Part shown: in pieces, positions 1 through 5,848 of the stretch
Position numbering within the stretch: the stretch's first letter is position 1
How the letters are laid out: each line of letters opens with the position of its first letter
Source: CTSoil-075 sp964292325
GTDB taxonomy: Bacteria > Bacillota > Negativicutes > DSM-13327
Assembly: GCA_964292325.1 (NCBI GenBank)
Contig: CAXYVG010000107.1
Span: 1-11,194, forward strand
DNA length: 11,194 nucleotides
Direction: 5' to 3'
The notes under the pieces: generated by a model
Told to the model about the DNA's origin: nothing
The model's input: only the letters and a program-made list of their open reading frames with translations
The model's database searches: none
Made by a program: the position numbers and the translations under genes

Positions 1-1560
1 TTAAATATTGGACGGGTTTTATTACCAACATTGAAGATTATTTATGATCGTGATAAAGAAATAGAAAACTTCAAGGAATCTAGATATTATAAACTGATTG
101 CAGAATTTAATACCCGGGAAAATGTTACATTTGAAGGTATCTATCATGAAGATGATAATGAAAAATTTGACCAGCAAGAGTATCTAGACGCCATAAAGGA
201 CAAAATAAATGGCAAAAATGCTGTAGTGATAGCCAAGACGGTTGAAAGGAAAAAAGAATATCCGCCGTTTTTGTTTAATTTATCGAACCTACAGGGGACT
301 ATCACTAGTAAATATAAAGAATGGACATCTGATAAAGTATTAAAGACCGCACAAGCGTTATATGAAAAAAAGGCGATCACTTACCCACGTACAGCTAGTC
401 AGGTCCTAGATGAAAGCTTAATAGAAAAAACTGAAAAAGTATTGAATGCTCATAAGCAGGGGAATCCATTTGCGAGTGAGATAGTATTTCACACGGCCAA
501 AAGGATATTTGATAGCAAAAAGGTGGAAAGCCATTCGGCAATCATTCCTACCTACATGATACCAGGAAATTTAACCAATGATGAAAAGATTGTCTATGAT
601 GAAATAAAAAATCGTTTTCTAGCGCAATTTATGCCTGTTGCAGAGAGTGAGGAAACGGTTTTAACCATTAAAATTGATGATGAACTCCTAAAAGGACTGT
701 TTATCAGTAAAGGCAAAGTTCAGATTACTGAAGGGTGGAAAAAAATAGAGAAGGTATCTACCAAAGAAGTAAATTTGCCAAGAGTTTCAGAAAATGAACC
801 ATTAGTAGTTAAAAGTGGCAAGGTAACGGAGATTAAGCGGAAAGCCCCAAAAGCTCATAATGAAAAAACGTTGTTACGGGTGATGGAGACTTGTGGGAAA
901 AGTTATGAAAAAGAAGATTCGGAAGAAATGATGCTAGCGATACTGAGCGGATTTAGTATTGGGACACCGGCGACTAGAGCTGAGACAATAAAAAAGTTAA
1001 AAGATGTTGGTTACATAAGAGCCAAAGGGAAGAGCCTTGTTTGCACTGAACTCGGCAGAATGCTAGTAGAAAGCTTTCCGGTACCCGATCTATTTGATTT
1101 AGAGTATACTGGTAAACTGGAAAAAACACTTGCCGATATTGAAAAAAAGAAATTTAACAAAAGCGATTTTATCAATATGATCGTAGAGTTTATAAAAAAA
1201 TCAGTGAACGCTATAAAAAAAGATCCCAATTTCGGCGCGAAAAGTAAGGTGTCTAGTGATATGGAAATATTGGGTCAGTGTCCGGAATGCAGTAGTCCTG
1301 TGATAGAAACAACAAAAAGTTTTGGTTGTAGCAATTGGAAAAATGGCTGCAAATTTGCGATATGGAAAGATGATCGATACATTACGGGTTTTGGTAAAAA
1401 GGTTTCGCCAGAAATGGTTAAATTGTTGCTACAAAATGGTCGGGTAGGTTTTCGGGGCCTAAAAAGTAAAAAAGGCACAAATTTTGCAGCATATTTTCAT
1501 TATATCAAAGATGAGAATACGGGGCGCTATAATTGGGAAATGGAGTTTATTGATAATTGA
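1..1560 (+). CDS. topB: Type IA DNA topoisomerase III, 5'-truncated by window edge
   Basis: Cuts and rejoins one DNA strand through a 5'-phosphotyrosine link, relaxing or decatenating DNA. The frame is open from base 1 and about 519 codons are visible. The residues before the TTG at 31 (LNIGRVLLPT) match the family's SxGRVQTPTL segment, so that TTG is not the start and the real start lies upstream of the window. The catalytic tyrosine is in ITYPRT (codon 382-384). Further family landmarks are ESHSAIIPT, the GTPATRAETI helix with KGKSLVCTELGR (about 960-1060), one four-cysteine zinc ribbon (CPEC about 1279-1290, then GC..GC to about 1350), and the C-terminal NGRVGFRG..KSKKG repeat type. The acidic TOPRIM site is in the missing part. 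Full-length relatives are near 700 residues. Bacterial topo III and related topoisomerases carried on plasmids or integrative elements share these motifs, and I cannot tell which this is without the upstream context. Confidence 0.93.
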   Translation, partial: LNIGRVLLPTLKIIYDRDKEIENFKESRYYKLIAEFNTRENVTFEGIYHEDDNEKFDQQEYLDAIKDKINGKNAVVIAKTVERKKEYPPFLFNLSNLQGTITSKYKEWTSDKVLKTAQALYEKKAITYPRTASQVLDESLIEKTEKVLNAHKQGNPFASEIVFHTAKRIFDSKKVESHSAIIPTYMIPGNLTNDEKIVYDEIKNRFLAQFMPVAESEETVLTIKIDDELLKGLFISKGKVQITEGWKKIEKVSTKEVNLPRVSENEPLVVKSGKVTEIKRKAPKAHNEKTLLRVMETCGKSYEKEDSEEMMLAILSGFSIGTPATRAETIKKLKDVGYIRAKGKSLVCTELGRMLVESFPVPDLFDLEYTGKLEKTLADIEKKKFNKSDFINMIVEFIKKSVNAIKKDPNFGAKSKVSSDMEILGQCPECSSPVIETTKSFGCSNWKNGCKFAIWKDDRYITGFGKKVSPEMVKLLLQNGRVGFRGLKSKKGTNFAAYFHYIKDENTGRYNWEMEFIDN

Positions 1561-1563
1561 AGA

Positions 1564-1624
1564 AGAGTCCTCCTTTACTAGAATGCAGGTTTGCCGACCG
1601 CATTCACAAGCAAGGGAGGACTCT
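1564..1624. repeat. Nested hairpin between convergent genes
   Basis: The outer arms 1564-1576 and 1612-1624 pair over 13 bases: ten perfect (AGAGTCCTCC with GGAGGACTCT), one G-T, then two A-T. Inside, 1581-1590 pairs with 1597-1605 (GAATGC-A-GGT with ACC-GCATTC, one bulged A) around a 6-base loop. The element sits between the stops of topB (+) and the small minus-strand gene, so it may end one or both transcripts. The flank is only moderately U-rich on the minus strand (TTCTTCAATT) and not U-rich on the plus strand, so a terminator role is uncertain. A small repeat insertion is the alternative. Confidence 0.6.
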
Positions 1625-1655
1625 GTAGCTGTGTCTTTTATGAATTTTGTACTGT

Positions 1656-1910
1656 TTAATGTTGAACTAAGTCACCTGAAAAAACTCTGAGGATTTCAAA
1701 GTTAAGTTTTTGCGTTTCTAGTATTGCGGTCATTTTTGCATCAATACGTTGCAACGAGGGCATTACATCTTCTAGTTGCTCTGCTTTTAAGAGATCTACT
1801 GTTACATGTAGTTTGCGTAGTTCATTTGTCGTTGTGTTTTCCAAATTGGCAAGCCGTTTATCAATGGTTTCAAGCTTTGCCAGTATATTATCTAATACTT
1901 CTTCCTTCAT
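1656..1910 (-). CDS. Small coiled-coil protein of unknown function (84 aa)
   Basis: I do not recognise this as a named family. The protein is short, charged and predicted almost wholly helical. Hydrophobic residues recur at heptad-like spacing from about residue 8 to 70 (ILAKLETIDKRLANLE, then LQRIDAKMTAILETQKLNFE), which suggests a coiled coil and self-association. There is no signal peptide, membrane segment or cysteine pair. The ATG at 1910 is preferred because AGGTG lies six bases before it. A GTG three codons upstream (1917-1919) is also open but overlaps that ribosome binding site. A near-consensus promoter at 1967-1995 supports expression as a separate unit, and the hairpin at 1564-1624 follows the stop by about 30 bases. 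Short coiled-coil proteins of this kind occur both as free-standing genes and near phage genes; nothing here points to a prophage. Confidence 0.72.
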   Translation of the reverse strand: MKEEVLDNILAKLETIDKRLANLENTTTNELRKLHVTVDLLKAEQLEDVMPSLQRIDAKMTAILETQKLNFEILRVFSGDLVQH

Positions 1911-1966
1911 ATTCGTCACCTGTCTTTATTCTATATATATTTTTAATATATAAGTTTTGCCCGCTC

Positions 1967-1995
1967 ATTATACCTCTGCAATACAGATACGTCAA
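1967..1995 (-). promoter_or_regulatory. Sigma-A-type promoter for the 84-residue protein gene
   Basis: Read on the minus strand, TTGACG (1990-1995) is followed after exactly 17 bases by TATAAT (1967-1972). This is one mismatch from the housekeeping consensus. A start of transcription near 1960 would leave a leader of about 50 bases before the ATG at 1910. The promoter lies downstream of the P-II terminator, so the small gene should be transcribed independently of P-II. Confidence 0.72.
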
Positions 1996-2014
1996 CTGAT
2001 AAATATAAGCAAGT

Positions 2015-2054
2015 AAAAAATGCGGCATTCGCAGGGACAAATACACAGGAATGC
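2015..2054 (-). terminator. Intrinsic terminator of the P-II gene
   Basis: On the minus strand, TGCG-AATGC-CGCA (2021-2033) is followed directly by TTTTTT (2015-2020). A competing, wider stem pairs GCATTC with GAATGC (2049-2054 with 2025-2030). Both lie 24-60 bases after the P-II stop. The short stem is weak, but the U-run and position fit a terminator. Confidence 0.55.
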
Positions 2055-2077
2055 AAAGACAGACAAGTGAAAGAATA

Positions 2078-2449
2078 TTAGGCTTTGCTCTCTTGCGTAT
2101 CAATGATGGCAATATCGCCTTCTTCACCAGTACGGATTCTAACGGCGTTTTCAATCTCGTAAACAAAAATCTTTCCATCGCCTATTTTACCTGTACGGCA
2201 AACTTTCTTGACGGTTTCTACTACTGTTTCGACTGGTACTTCACATACTACAATCTCAATTTTAATGCCGGCCAGTAGATTAATATTATATTCTTTGCCA
2301 CGGTATACTTCGGTATGACCTTTTTGCAATCCGCAACCAAATACTTGGCTGACAGTCATGCCTGTTACACCAATGACTGCTAAAGCTTCTTTGAGCTCTT
2401 CCAATTTACCAGGGCGAGTGATAACTTCAATTTTGCTAATTTTTTTCAT
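2078..2449 (-). CDS. P-II family nitrogen regulatory protein (GlnB/GlnK type)
   Basis: Cytoplasmic trimeric signal protein that binds ATP or ADP and 2-oxoglutarate and controls partners such as the AmtB ammonium channel, glutamine synthetase or transcription factors. The 123 residues cover the whole family. The T-loop runs about residues 40-58 (GCGLQKGHTEVYRGKEY), with Y54 at the position of the uridylylated Y51 of E. coli GlnB and Q42 at the metal/2-oxoglutarate glutamine. The B-loop signature TGKIGDGKIFV is at about 86-96 and the C-loop RIRTGEEG at 104-111. The N-terminus is three residues longer than in E. coli. No insertions suggest the NifI subgroup. The ATG at 2449 has AAGGGG upstream. 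No amtB, glnA or glnD gene is adjacent, so I give no GlnB versus GlnK symbol. A conserved tyrosine does not prove uridylylation, since many Firmicutes lack that modification. Confidence 0.95.
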   Translation of the reverse strand: MKKISKIEVITRPGKLEELKEALAVIGVTGMTVSQVFGCGLQKGHTEVYRGKEYNINLLAGIKIEIVVCEVPVETVVETVKKVCRTGKIGDGKIFVYEIENAVRIRTGEEGDIAIIDTQESKA

Positions 2450-2551
2450 AACATATTACCCCTTTTTTATTATATTTCGGATCAAAGTTGCACTACTTGT
2501 CAGCTTAGATTACCGAAGAAATACCTAACATTATCTATCAATACACTAAAC

Positions 2552-2580
2552 ATTATAACCATAACATAGCAAATCATAAA
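2552..2580 (-). promoter_or_regulatory. Possible promoter of the P-II gene
   Basis: On the minus strand, TATAAT (2552-2557) is preceded at 17 bases by TTTATG (2575-2580), a poor -35 box with three of six matches. The resulting leader would be about 95 bases. A second TATAAT (2469-2474) lies closer to the gene but has no -35 partner and would leave almost no leader. Read-through from the minus-strand promoter at 2801-2829 is a third possibility. No sigma-54 (GG-N10-GC) site was seen. Confidence 0.35.
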
Positions 2581-2670
2581 GGTAAATATTTTTTCCATTG
2601 CAGATTCTAGTTGTATAATTATCGTTTTTGGAAAAAACTAATAAAGGGTATGACTTTATATGACGGCAAA

Positions 2671-2718
2671 AGTAAAAGAAAAAACGTCCTAAAGGTAGCG
2701 GATGTACCTTTAGGACGT
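2671..2718 (-). terminator. Strong minus-strand intrinsic terminator (or attenuator)
   Basis: Bases 2684-2697 (ACGTCCTAAAGGTA) pair perfectly over 14 bp with 2705-2718 around a 7-base loop. On the minus strand the stem is followed by TTTTTCTTTTACTTTT, typical of rho-independent termination. On the plus strand no U-run follows. The only minus-strand promoter seen upstream is at 2801-2829. An alternative stem GGAC-ACUGAC-GUCC (2713-2726) would take up part of the terminator arm. Confidence 0.75.
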
Positions 2719-2735
2719 CAGTGTCCATCAACAAT

Positions 2736-2764
2736 AAAAAAACCTCCGCAACTCTATGCGCAGG
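2736..2764 (-). terminator. Minus-strand intrinsic terminator closing a short transcript
   Basis: On the minus strand, CCTGCGCA (2757-2764) pairs with TGCGGAGG (2743-2750) with one G-G mismatch and a 6-base loop, followed at once by seven T (2736-2742). The plus strand has no U-run after the same stem, so it works only leftward. It lies about 40 bases inside the predicted start of the minus-strand transcript. Confidence 0.62.
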
Positions 2765-2796
2765 CATCTTTGCCAATTTCATATAAGGTTTATAGT
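2736..2796 (-). ncRNA. Putative short RNA or attenuated leader, about 55-60 nt
   Basis: A minus-strand promoter (2801-2829) predicts a start near 2793-2796, and a U-tailed hairpin ends at 2736. This gives an RNA of about 60 bases with two hairpins: GGCA-AAGA-TGCC (2763-2774) and the terminator stem. I do not recognise a named RNA family or riboswitch core in it. Incomplete termination would extend the RNA to the second terminator at 2671-2718, and further to the P-II gene at 2449. It could thus be a free small RNA or a regulated leader of P-II. This is an inference from the promoter-terminator pair only. Confidence 0.42.
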
Positions 2797-2800
2797 TGAA

Positions 2801-2829
2801 AGTATATCAATATTTCAATTTTATGTCAA
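2801..2829 (-). promoter_or_regulatory. Leftward promoter for the putative short RNA
   Basis: On the minus strand, a perfect TTGACA (2824-2829) is followed after 17 bases by TATACT (2801-2806), preceded by TGA as in extended -10 promoters. This is among the best promoter matches in the window. It fires away from the FAD-protein gene and into the double-terminator segment. Confidence 0.65.
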
Positions 2830-2838
2830 TGGAAATAA

Positions 2839-2847
2839 TGATATACT
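2839..2847 (+). promoter_or_regulatory. Rightward extended -10 promoter for the FAD-protein gene
   Basis: TGATATACT is an extended -10 (TGn-TATACT) and an exact inverted copy of the -10 region of the leftward promoter (2801-2809). The -35 region is poor (around 2819-2825). The start would be near 2854, leaving a leader of about 23 bases that carries AAGGAGG. The two promoters overlap in their -35 regions, so they should compete for polymerase. Confidence 0.5.
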
Positions 2848-2876
2848 TATATAAAAGGATAATAAGGAGGCCCATT

Positions 2877-4265
2877 ATGGACCAAAAATATGATGTCGCG
2901 ATTATTGGTGGAGGTCCCTCTGCTATTTTTGCGGCCTATGAGTTAGTCATAAATAACCCAGAAACCCATGTTGTTATGATTGAGGAAGGGCATGATATAT
3001 ATCATAGGAGTTGCCCTATTGCTGAGAAAAAAGTGACTCACTGTATCAATTGTAAGCCTTGCAATATTATGCGAGGGTTTGGTGGCGCTGGGGCTTTTTC
3101 GGATGGAAAATATAACTTCACTAGTGAATTTGGTGGCTGGCTCAATGAATACCTTTCGGATAAACAAGTAGAAGAATTGATTGATTATGTTGATTCTATT
3201 AATTTACATTATGGGGCACCTACCGAATTTTATACTACCAAAAATAGTAGCATTCGCAAAACGGCTCTGGAGTTTGATCTACATTTACTGCAAGCTAAGG
3301 TTCGGCATTTAGGGACGGAGAACAACTTAGAGATTCTTACCTTGCTATACGAGTTTTTAAAAGAGCGCATTACGATTTTAATTGAGAAACATGTTGATGA
3401 ATTTAAAAAACAAGGTCAAGAGTTTATATTGTCCTTAAAAGGAGATAGCCGGCAAATCAGATGTGATTATTTGATTGCCGCTCCTGGGCGATCAGGTTCA
3501 GAGTGGTTTTCTGATAAGTGTCACAAGTTAGGTTTATCAATGAGTAGCAATCAAGTAGATGTTGGGGTGCGCGTGGAGATTCCGGCAGAACTTTTTCAGC
3601 ATATTACAGATGAAGTCTATGAAGCGAAGTTAGTCTATCGCACGAAACGATATGGTGATCTAGTGCGGACTTTTTGTATGAATCCCAAAGGCTATGTGGT
3701 ATCAGAAAATACGGATGGTATCATTACGGTCAATGGTCATAGCTATCGTGATGAAAAATTGCATAGCAAGAATACGAATTTTGCCCTGCTCGTCAGTAAT
3801 AAGTTTACCGAGCCTTTTAGGGAGCCGCAGCAATATGGCAAACGGATTGCTTCCTTTTCTAATATGCTAGGTGGCGGAGTGTTGGTACAACGCTTTGGTG
3901 ATTTGATTAAAGGCCGTAGAACCAATGAACATCGTTTATCACAAAGTTTCACAAAACCGACATTGGCAGCGACTCCAGGTGATTTAAGTCTGGTCCTTCC
4001 CAAACGACATTTAGATAATTTAATTGAAATGATTTATGCCTTGGATAAGATTGCTCCAGGTATGGCGAACGATGATACTTTGCTATATGGGGTAGAAGTT
4101 AAATTTTATAGTTCACGTTTACAACTGACGTCAGAGCTTGAAACGGAAATTCAAAATATGTTTGGCATTGGCGATGGAGCAGGTATTACTCGTGGTTTGT
4201 CGCAGGCGAGTGCTAGTGGTGTGCATGTTGCGAGAATCATTCAGAAAAGAATGCAAAAAAGATAG
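2877..4265 (+). CDS. FAD-dependent oxidoreductase, COG2509-like (462 aa)
   Basis: Cytoplasmic flavoprotein of the family of uncharacterised NAD(P)/FAD-dependent dehydrogenases; the substrate is unknown. The N-terminal Rossmann motif is DVAIIGGGPSAIFAA (residues 6-20), with Ala where Gly is more usual in GGGPSG. A cysteine-rich stretch follows, C46 and C56-x2-C59-x2-C62, then GFGGAGAFSDGK (67-78), both typical of this family. The second FAD-contact motif GIGDGAGI (430-437) is close to the C-terminus, followed by SQASASG. The frame is open from 2796, but the ATG at 2877 has AAGGAGG at 2864-2870 with six-base spacing and begins exactly at the conserved MDxKYDVAIIGGG, so it is chosen. It is a single-gene unit between the divergent promoter and the terminator at 4287-4326. 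The clustered cysteines could bind metal or act in redox, but this is not established here. Confidence 0.88.
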   Translation: MDQKYDVAIIGGGPSAIFAAYELVINNPETHVVMIEEGHDIYHRSCPIAEKKVTHCINCKPCNIMRGFGGAGAFSDGKYNFTSEFGGWLNEYLSDKQVEELIDYVDSINLHYGAPTEFYTTKNSSIRKTALEFDLHLLQAKVRHLGTENNLEILTLLYEFLKERITILIEKHVDEFKKQGQEFILSLKGDSRQIRCDYLIAAPGRSGSEWFSDKCHKLGLSMSSNQVDVGVRVEIPAELFQHITDEVYEAKLVYRTKRYGDLVRTFCMNPKGYVVSENTDGIITVNGHSYRDEKLHSKNTNFALLVSNKFTEPFREPQQYGKRIASFSNMLGGGVLVQRFGDLIKGRRTNEHRLSQSFTKPTLAATPGDLSLVLPKRHLDNLIEMIYALDKIAPGMANDDTLLYGVEVKFYSSRLQLTSELETEIQNMFGIGDGAGITRGLSQASASGVHVARIIQKRMQKR

Positions 4266-4286
4266 GAAAAATAACATAAATCATGT

Positions 4287-4326
4287 AAAATTAAGGTAAA
4301 GAGGATATGCTCTTTACCTTAATTTT
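4287..4326 (+). terminator. Terminator of the FAD-protein gene
   Basis: Seventeen bases (4287-4303) pair perfectly with 4310-4326 around the loop GATATG. The U-rich tail (AATTTTAT) is partly inside the stem. It lies 21 bases after the stop of the FAD-protein gene and isolates the next gene. Confidence 0.8.
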
Positions 4327-4520
4327 ATAGATAAGAAAAGGAAAAACTAGCATTGCTAAAAATTATAATGCGAATAGTATTTAGCTATACGAAAAGATGA
4401 GCAAAGTTAGGTTTCGTTAAGTAAATGCAGCAAAATGTCACGATTTCTCCGACTTTACAGAAGTGCCTTTTAGATGGATATATGTTATTCTTATAAGGAA
4501 ATGTAATGGAGGTATAGATT

Positions 4521-5777
4521 ATGCAAGAGAAGATAACAGCAACACCTCATGTCGTGGTTGTTGGTGCAGGATTTGGTGGCGTACGTGCAGCATTGTTACT
4601 ATCTAAAATAAATGTGAAAATTACTCTAATAGATAAATATAATTATCATTTATTTCAGCCTCTGCTTTATCAAGTGGCTACGGCAGGATTATCTGTAGAT
4701 GATATTGCTTATCCGATACGGGCTATTTTTAAACAACAGAAGAATGTTGATTTTCGTTTAGCGGAAGTAACAGGGGTTGATTTTGACAATAAAACGATTA
4801 TGATGGATACAGGAACCATTGATTATGACTATTTGGTAATCGCAACGGGAGGCATGACAAATTATTTTGGTATGGAATCTGTTGCAAAAAATAGTTTTGG
4901 TATGAAAACGCTAGATGAGTCTGTGGTAATCCGCAATCATATTTTGTCTAGATTTGAACTCGCAGCACATGAGAAAAATGCCGATAAGCGTAGAGCATTG
5001 CTAACTTTCGTGGTGGTTGGCGGTGGCCCTACTGGGGTAGAATCAGCTGGTGCTATTTCGGAACTTACTTATCATGTATTAACAAAAGAATATCATAATA
5101 TGAATTTTAAAGAAGTGCGGATTGTATTGGTTGAAGCATCGGACAAGCTACTGGCCGCGATGCCAGAAAGCTTACGTGACGTTACGGTTGAAACCTTAAT
5201 TAGAAAACATGTGGAAGTGCGGATGTGTATACAGGTAATAGACTATGATGGTGAATTGCTGACTCTTAAAGGTGGTGAAGTCATTCCTACCCAGACCGTT
5301 ATTTGGGCTGCAGGGGCAAAGGCTACTGAGTTATTGGATCATTTGGGTATTGAGCAGGGGAGTATGCGCCGGGCTGTAGTCAATGACTATTTGCAACTTC
5401 CGAATCAGCCTGAGGTTTTTGCGATTGGTGATGCTGCACATTTTATGCAAAATGGTCGTCCATTACCAATGGTTGCACCAGTCGCTACGCAACAAGCGGA
5501 TATAGTTGCTAAAAATATAAAGAGTTTAATTAACGGTAAGGAGCTGAAGACGTTCTTCTATAAAGATATGGGAAGCATGGCGACCATCGGACGTAATGCT
5601 GCTGTCGTGCAGATGGGGAACTTTAAAACACATGGATTTTTTGCGTGGGTTATATGGTCATTTGTGCATATTTTACGTTTGATTGATTTTCGTAATCGGG
5701 CAGTCGTATTTGCAAAATGGATGTGGGATTATTTGTTGTACGAACGGGTAGTACGTATTATTACTCGTAAAAAATAA
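4521..5777 (+). CDS. ndh: Type II NADH:quinone dehydrogenase (NDH-2, 418 aa)
   Basis: Single-subunit flavoenzyme that passes electrons from NADH to membrane quinone without pumping protons. Visible motifs are the FAD Rossmann GAGFGG (residues 15-20), the NDH-2 hallmark HLFQPLLYQVATAGL (43-57), the NAD-binding GGGPTGVESAG (167-177), IWAAG (261-265), the second FAD contact FAIGDAAHF (300-308), and the quinone-site sequence around APVATQQA (319-326). The C-terminus is rich in aromatic and hydrophobic residues (WVIWSFVHILRLIDF, then KWMWDYLLYERV), fitting monotopic membrane attachment. Length is normal. The ATG follows GGAGG at 4508-4512 by eight bases. It is flanked by terminators on both sides and so is monocistronic. 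The 190 bases upstream hold a possible -35 (TTTACA, 4454-4459) but no convincing -10 at normal spacing. Specificity for NADH over NADPH, or menaquinone, is inferred from the family. Confidence 0.94.
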   Translation: MQEKITATPHVVVVGAGFGGVRAALLLSKINVKITLIDKYNYHLFQPLLYQVATAGLSVDDIAYPIRAIFKQQKNVDFRLAEVTGVDFDNKTIMMDTGTIDYDYLVIATGGMTNYFGMESVAKNSFGMKTLDESVVIRNHILSRFELAAHEKNADKRRALLTFVVVGGGPTGVESAGAISELTYHVLTKEYHNMNFKEVRIVLVEASDKLLAAMPESLRDVTVETLIRKHVEVRMCIQVIDYDGELLTLKGGEVIPTQTVIWAAGAKATELLDHLGIEQGSMRRAVVNDYLQLPNQPEVFAIGDAAHFMQNGRPLPMVAPVATQQADIVAKNIKSLINGKELKTFFYKDMGSMATIGRNAAVVQMGNFKTHGFFAWVIWSFVHILRLIDFRNRAVVFAKWMWDYLLYERVVRIITRKK

Positions 5778-5781
5778 AAGT

Positions 5782-5820
5782 AGCAGTAGACAGCATACAA
5801 CACTGTTTACTGCTTTTATT
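5782..5820 (+). terminator. Terminator of ndh
   Basis: Bases 5782-5793 (AGCAGTAGACAG) pair with 5803-5814 over 12 bp, with one G-U, and a 9-base loop. TTTTATT follows. The hairpin begins five bases after the ndh stop. Confidence 0.82.
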
Positions 5821-5848
5821 ACTATGAACATGGAGGACAAGATAAAGG

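Larger units (their letters stand above)
2450..2876. other. 427-base intergenic region between divergent P-II and FAD-protein genes
   Basis: No convincing protein gene lies here. The region is AT-rich and holds, left to right, a possible P-II promoter (2552-2580), a strong 14-bp hairpin with a minus-strand U-run (2671-2718), a second minus-strand terminator (2736-2764), and two overlapping back-to-back promoters (2801-2847). Open frames across the hairpins on both strands lack ribosome binding sites. Confidence 0.7.

Noticed and set aside
2592..2619. Plus-strand TTTCCA-N16-TATAAT as a rightward promoter
   Set aside because: The -35 is poor, and the transcript would run through two hairpins into a gene that has a nearer promoter; not strong enough to list.
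2694..2708. GGTAGCGGATGTACC resembles the closing part of a c-di-GMP-I riboswitch
   Set aside because: The rest of the motif (the GCAAAGCC-type and GGGCAAACC-type segments, and tetraloop receptor) is absent on this strand, and the bases are explained by the 14-bp hairpin.
2546..2782. Minus-strand open frame of 78 codons across the intergenic hairpins
   Set aside because: It has no ribosome binding site, runs through both terminators, and its composition follows the hairpin sequence rather than a protein.
2611..2799. Plus-strand open frame of 62 codons in the same gap
   Set aside because: No ribosome binding site; it is created by reading through the palindromes.
2796..2876. Upstream extension of the FAD protein to the TTG at 2796
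   Set aside because: The extra 27 codons overlap the promoter and the ribosome binding site, and the family begins at the ATG at 2877.
4328..4520. Possible operator or riboswitch before ndh
   Set aside because: Only a 5-bp GCATT/AATGC stem and a lone TTTACA box were found; no redox-regulator (Rex/FNR) palindrome or known aptamer is visible.
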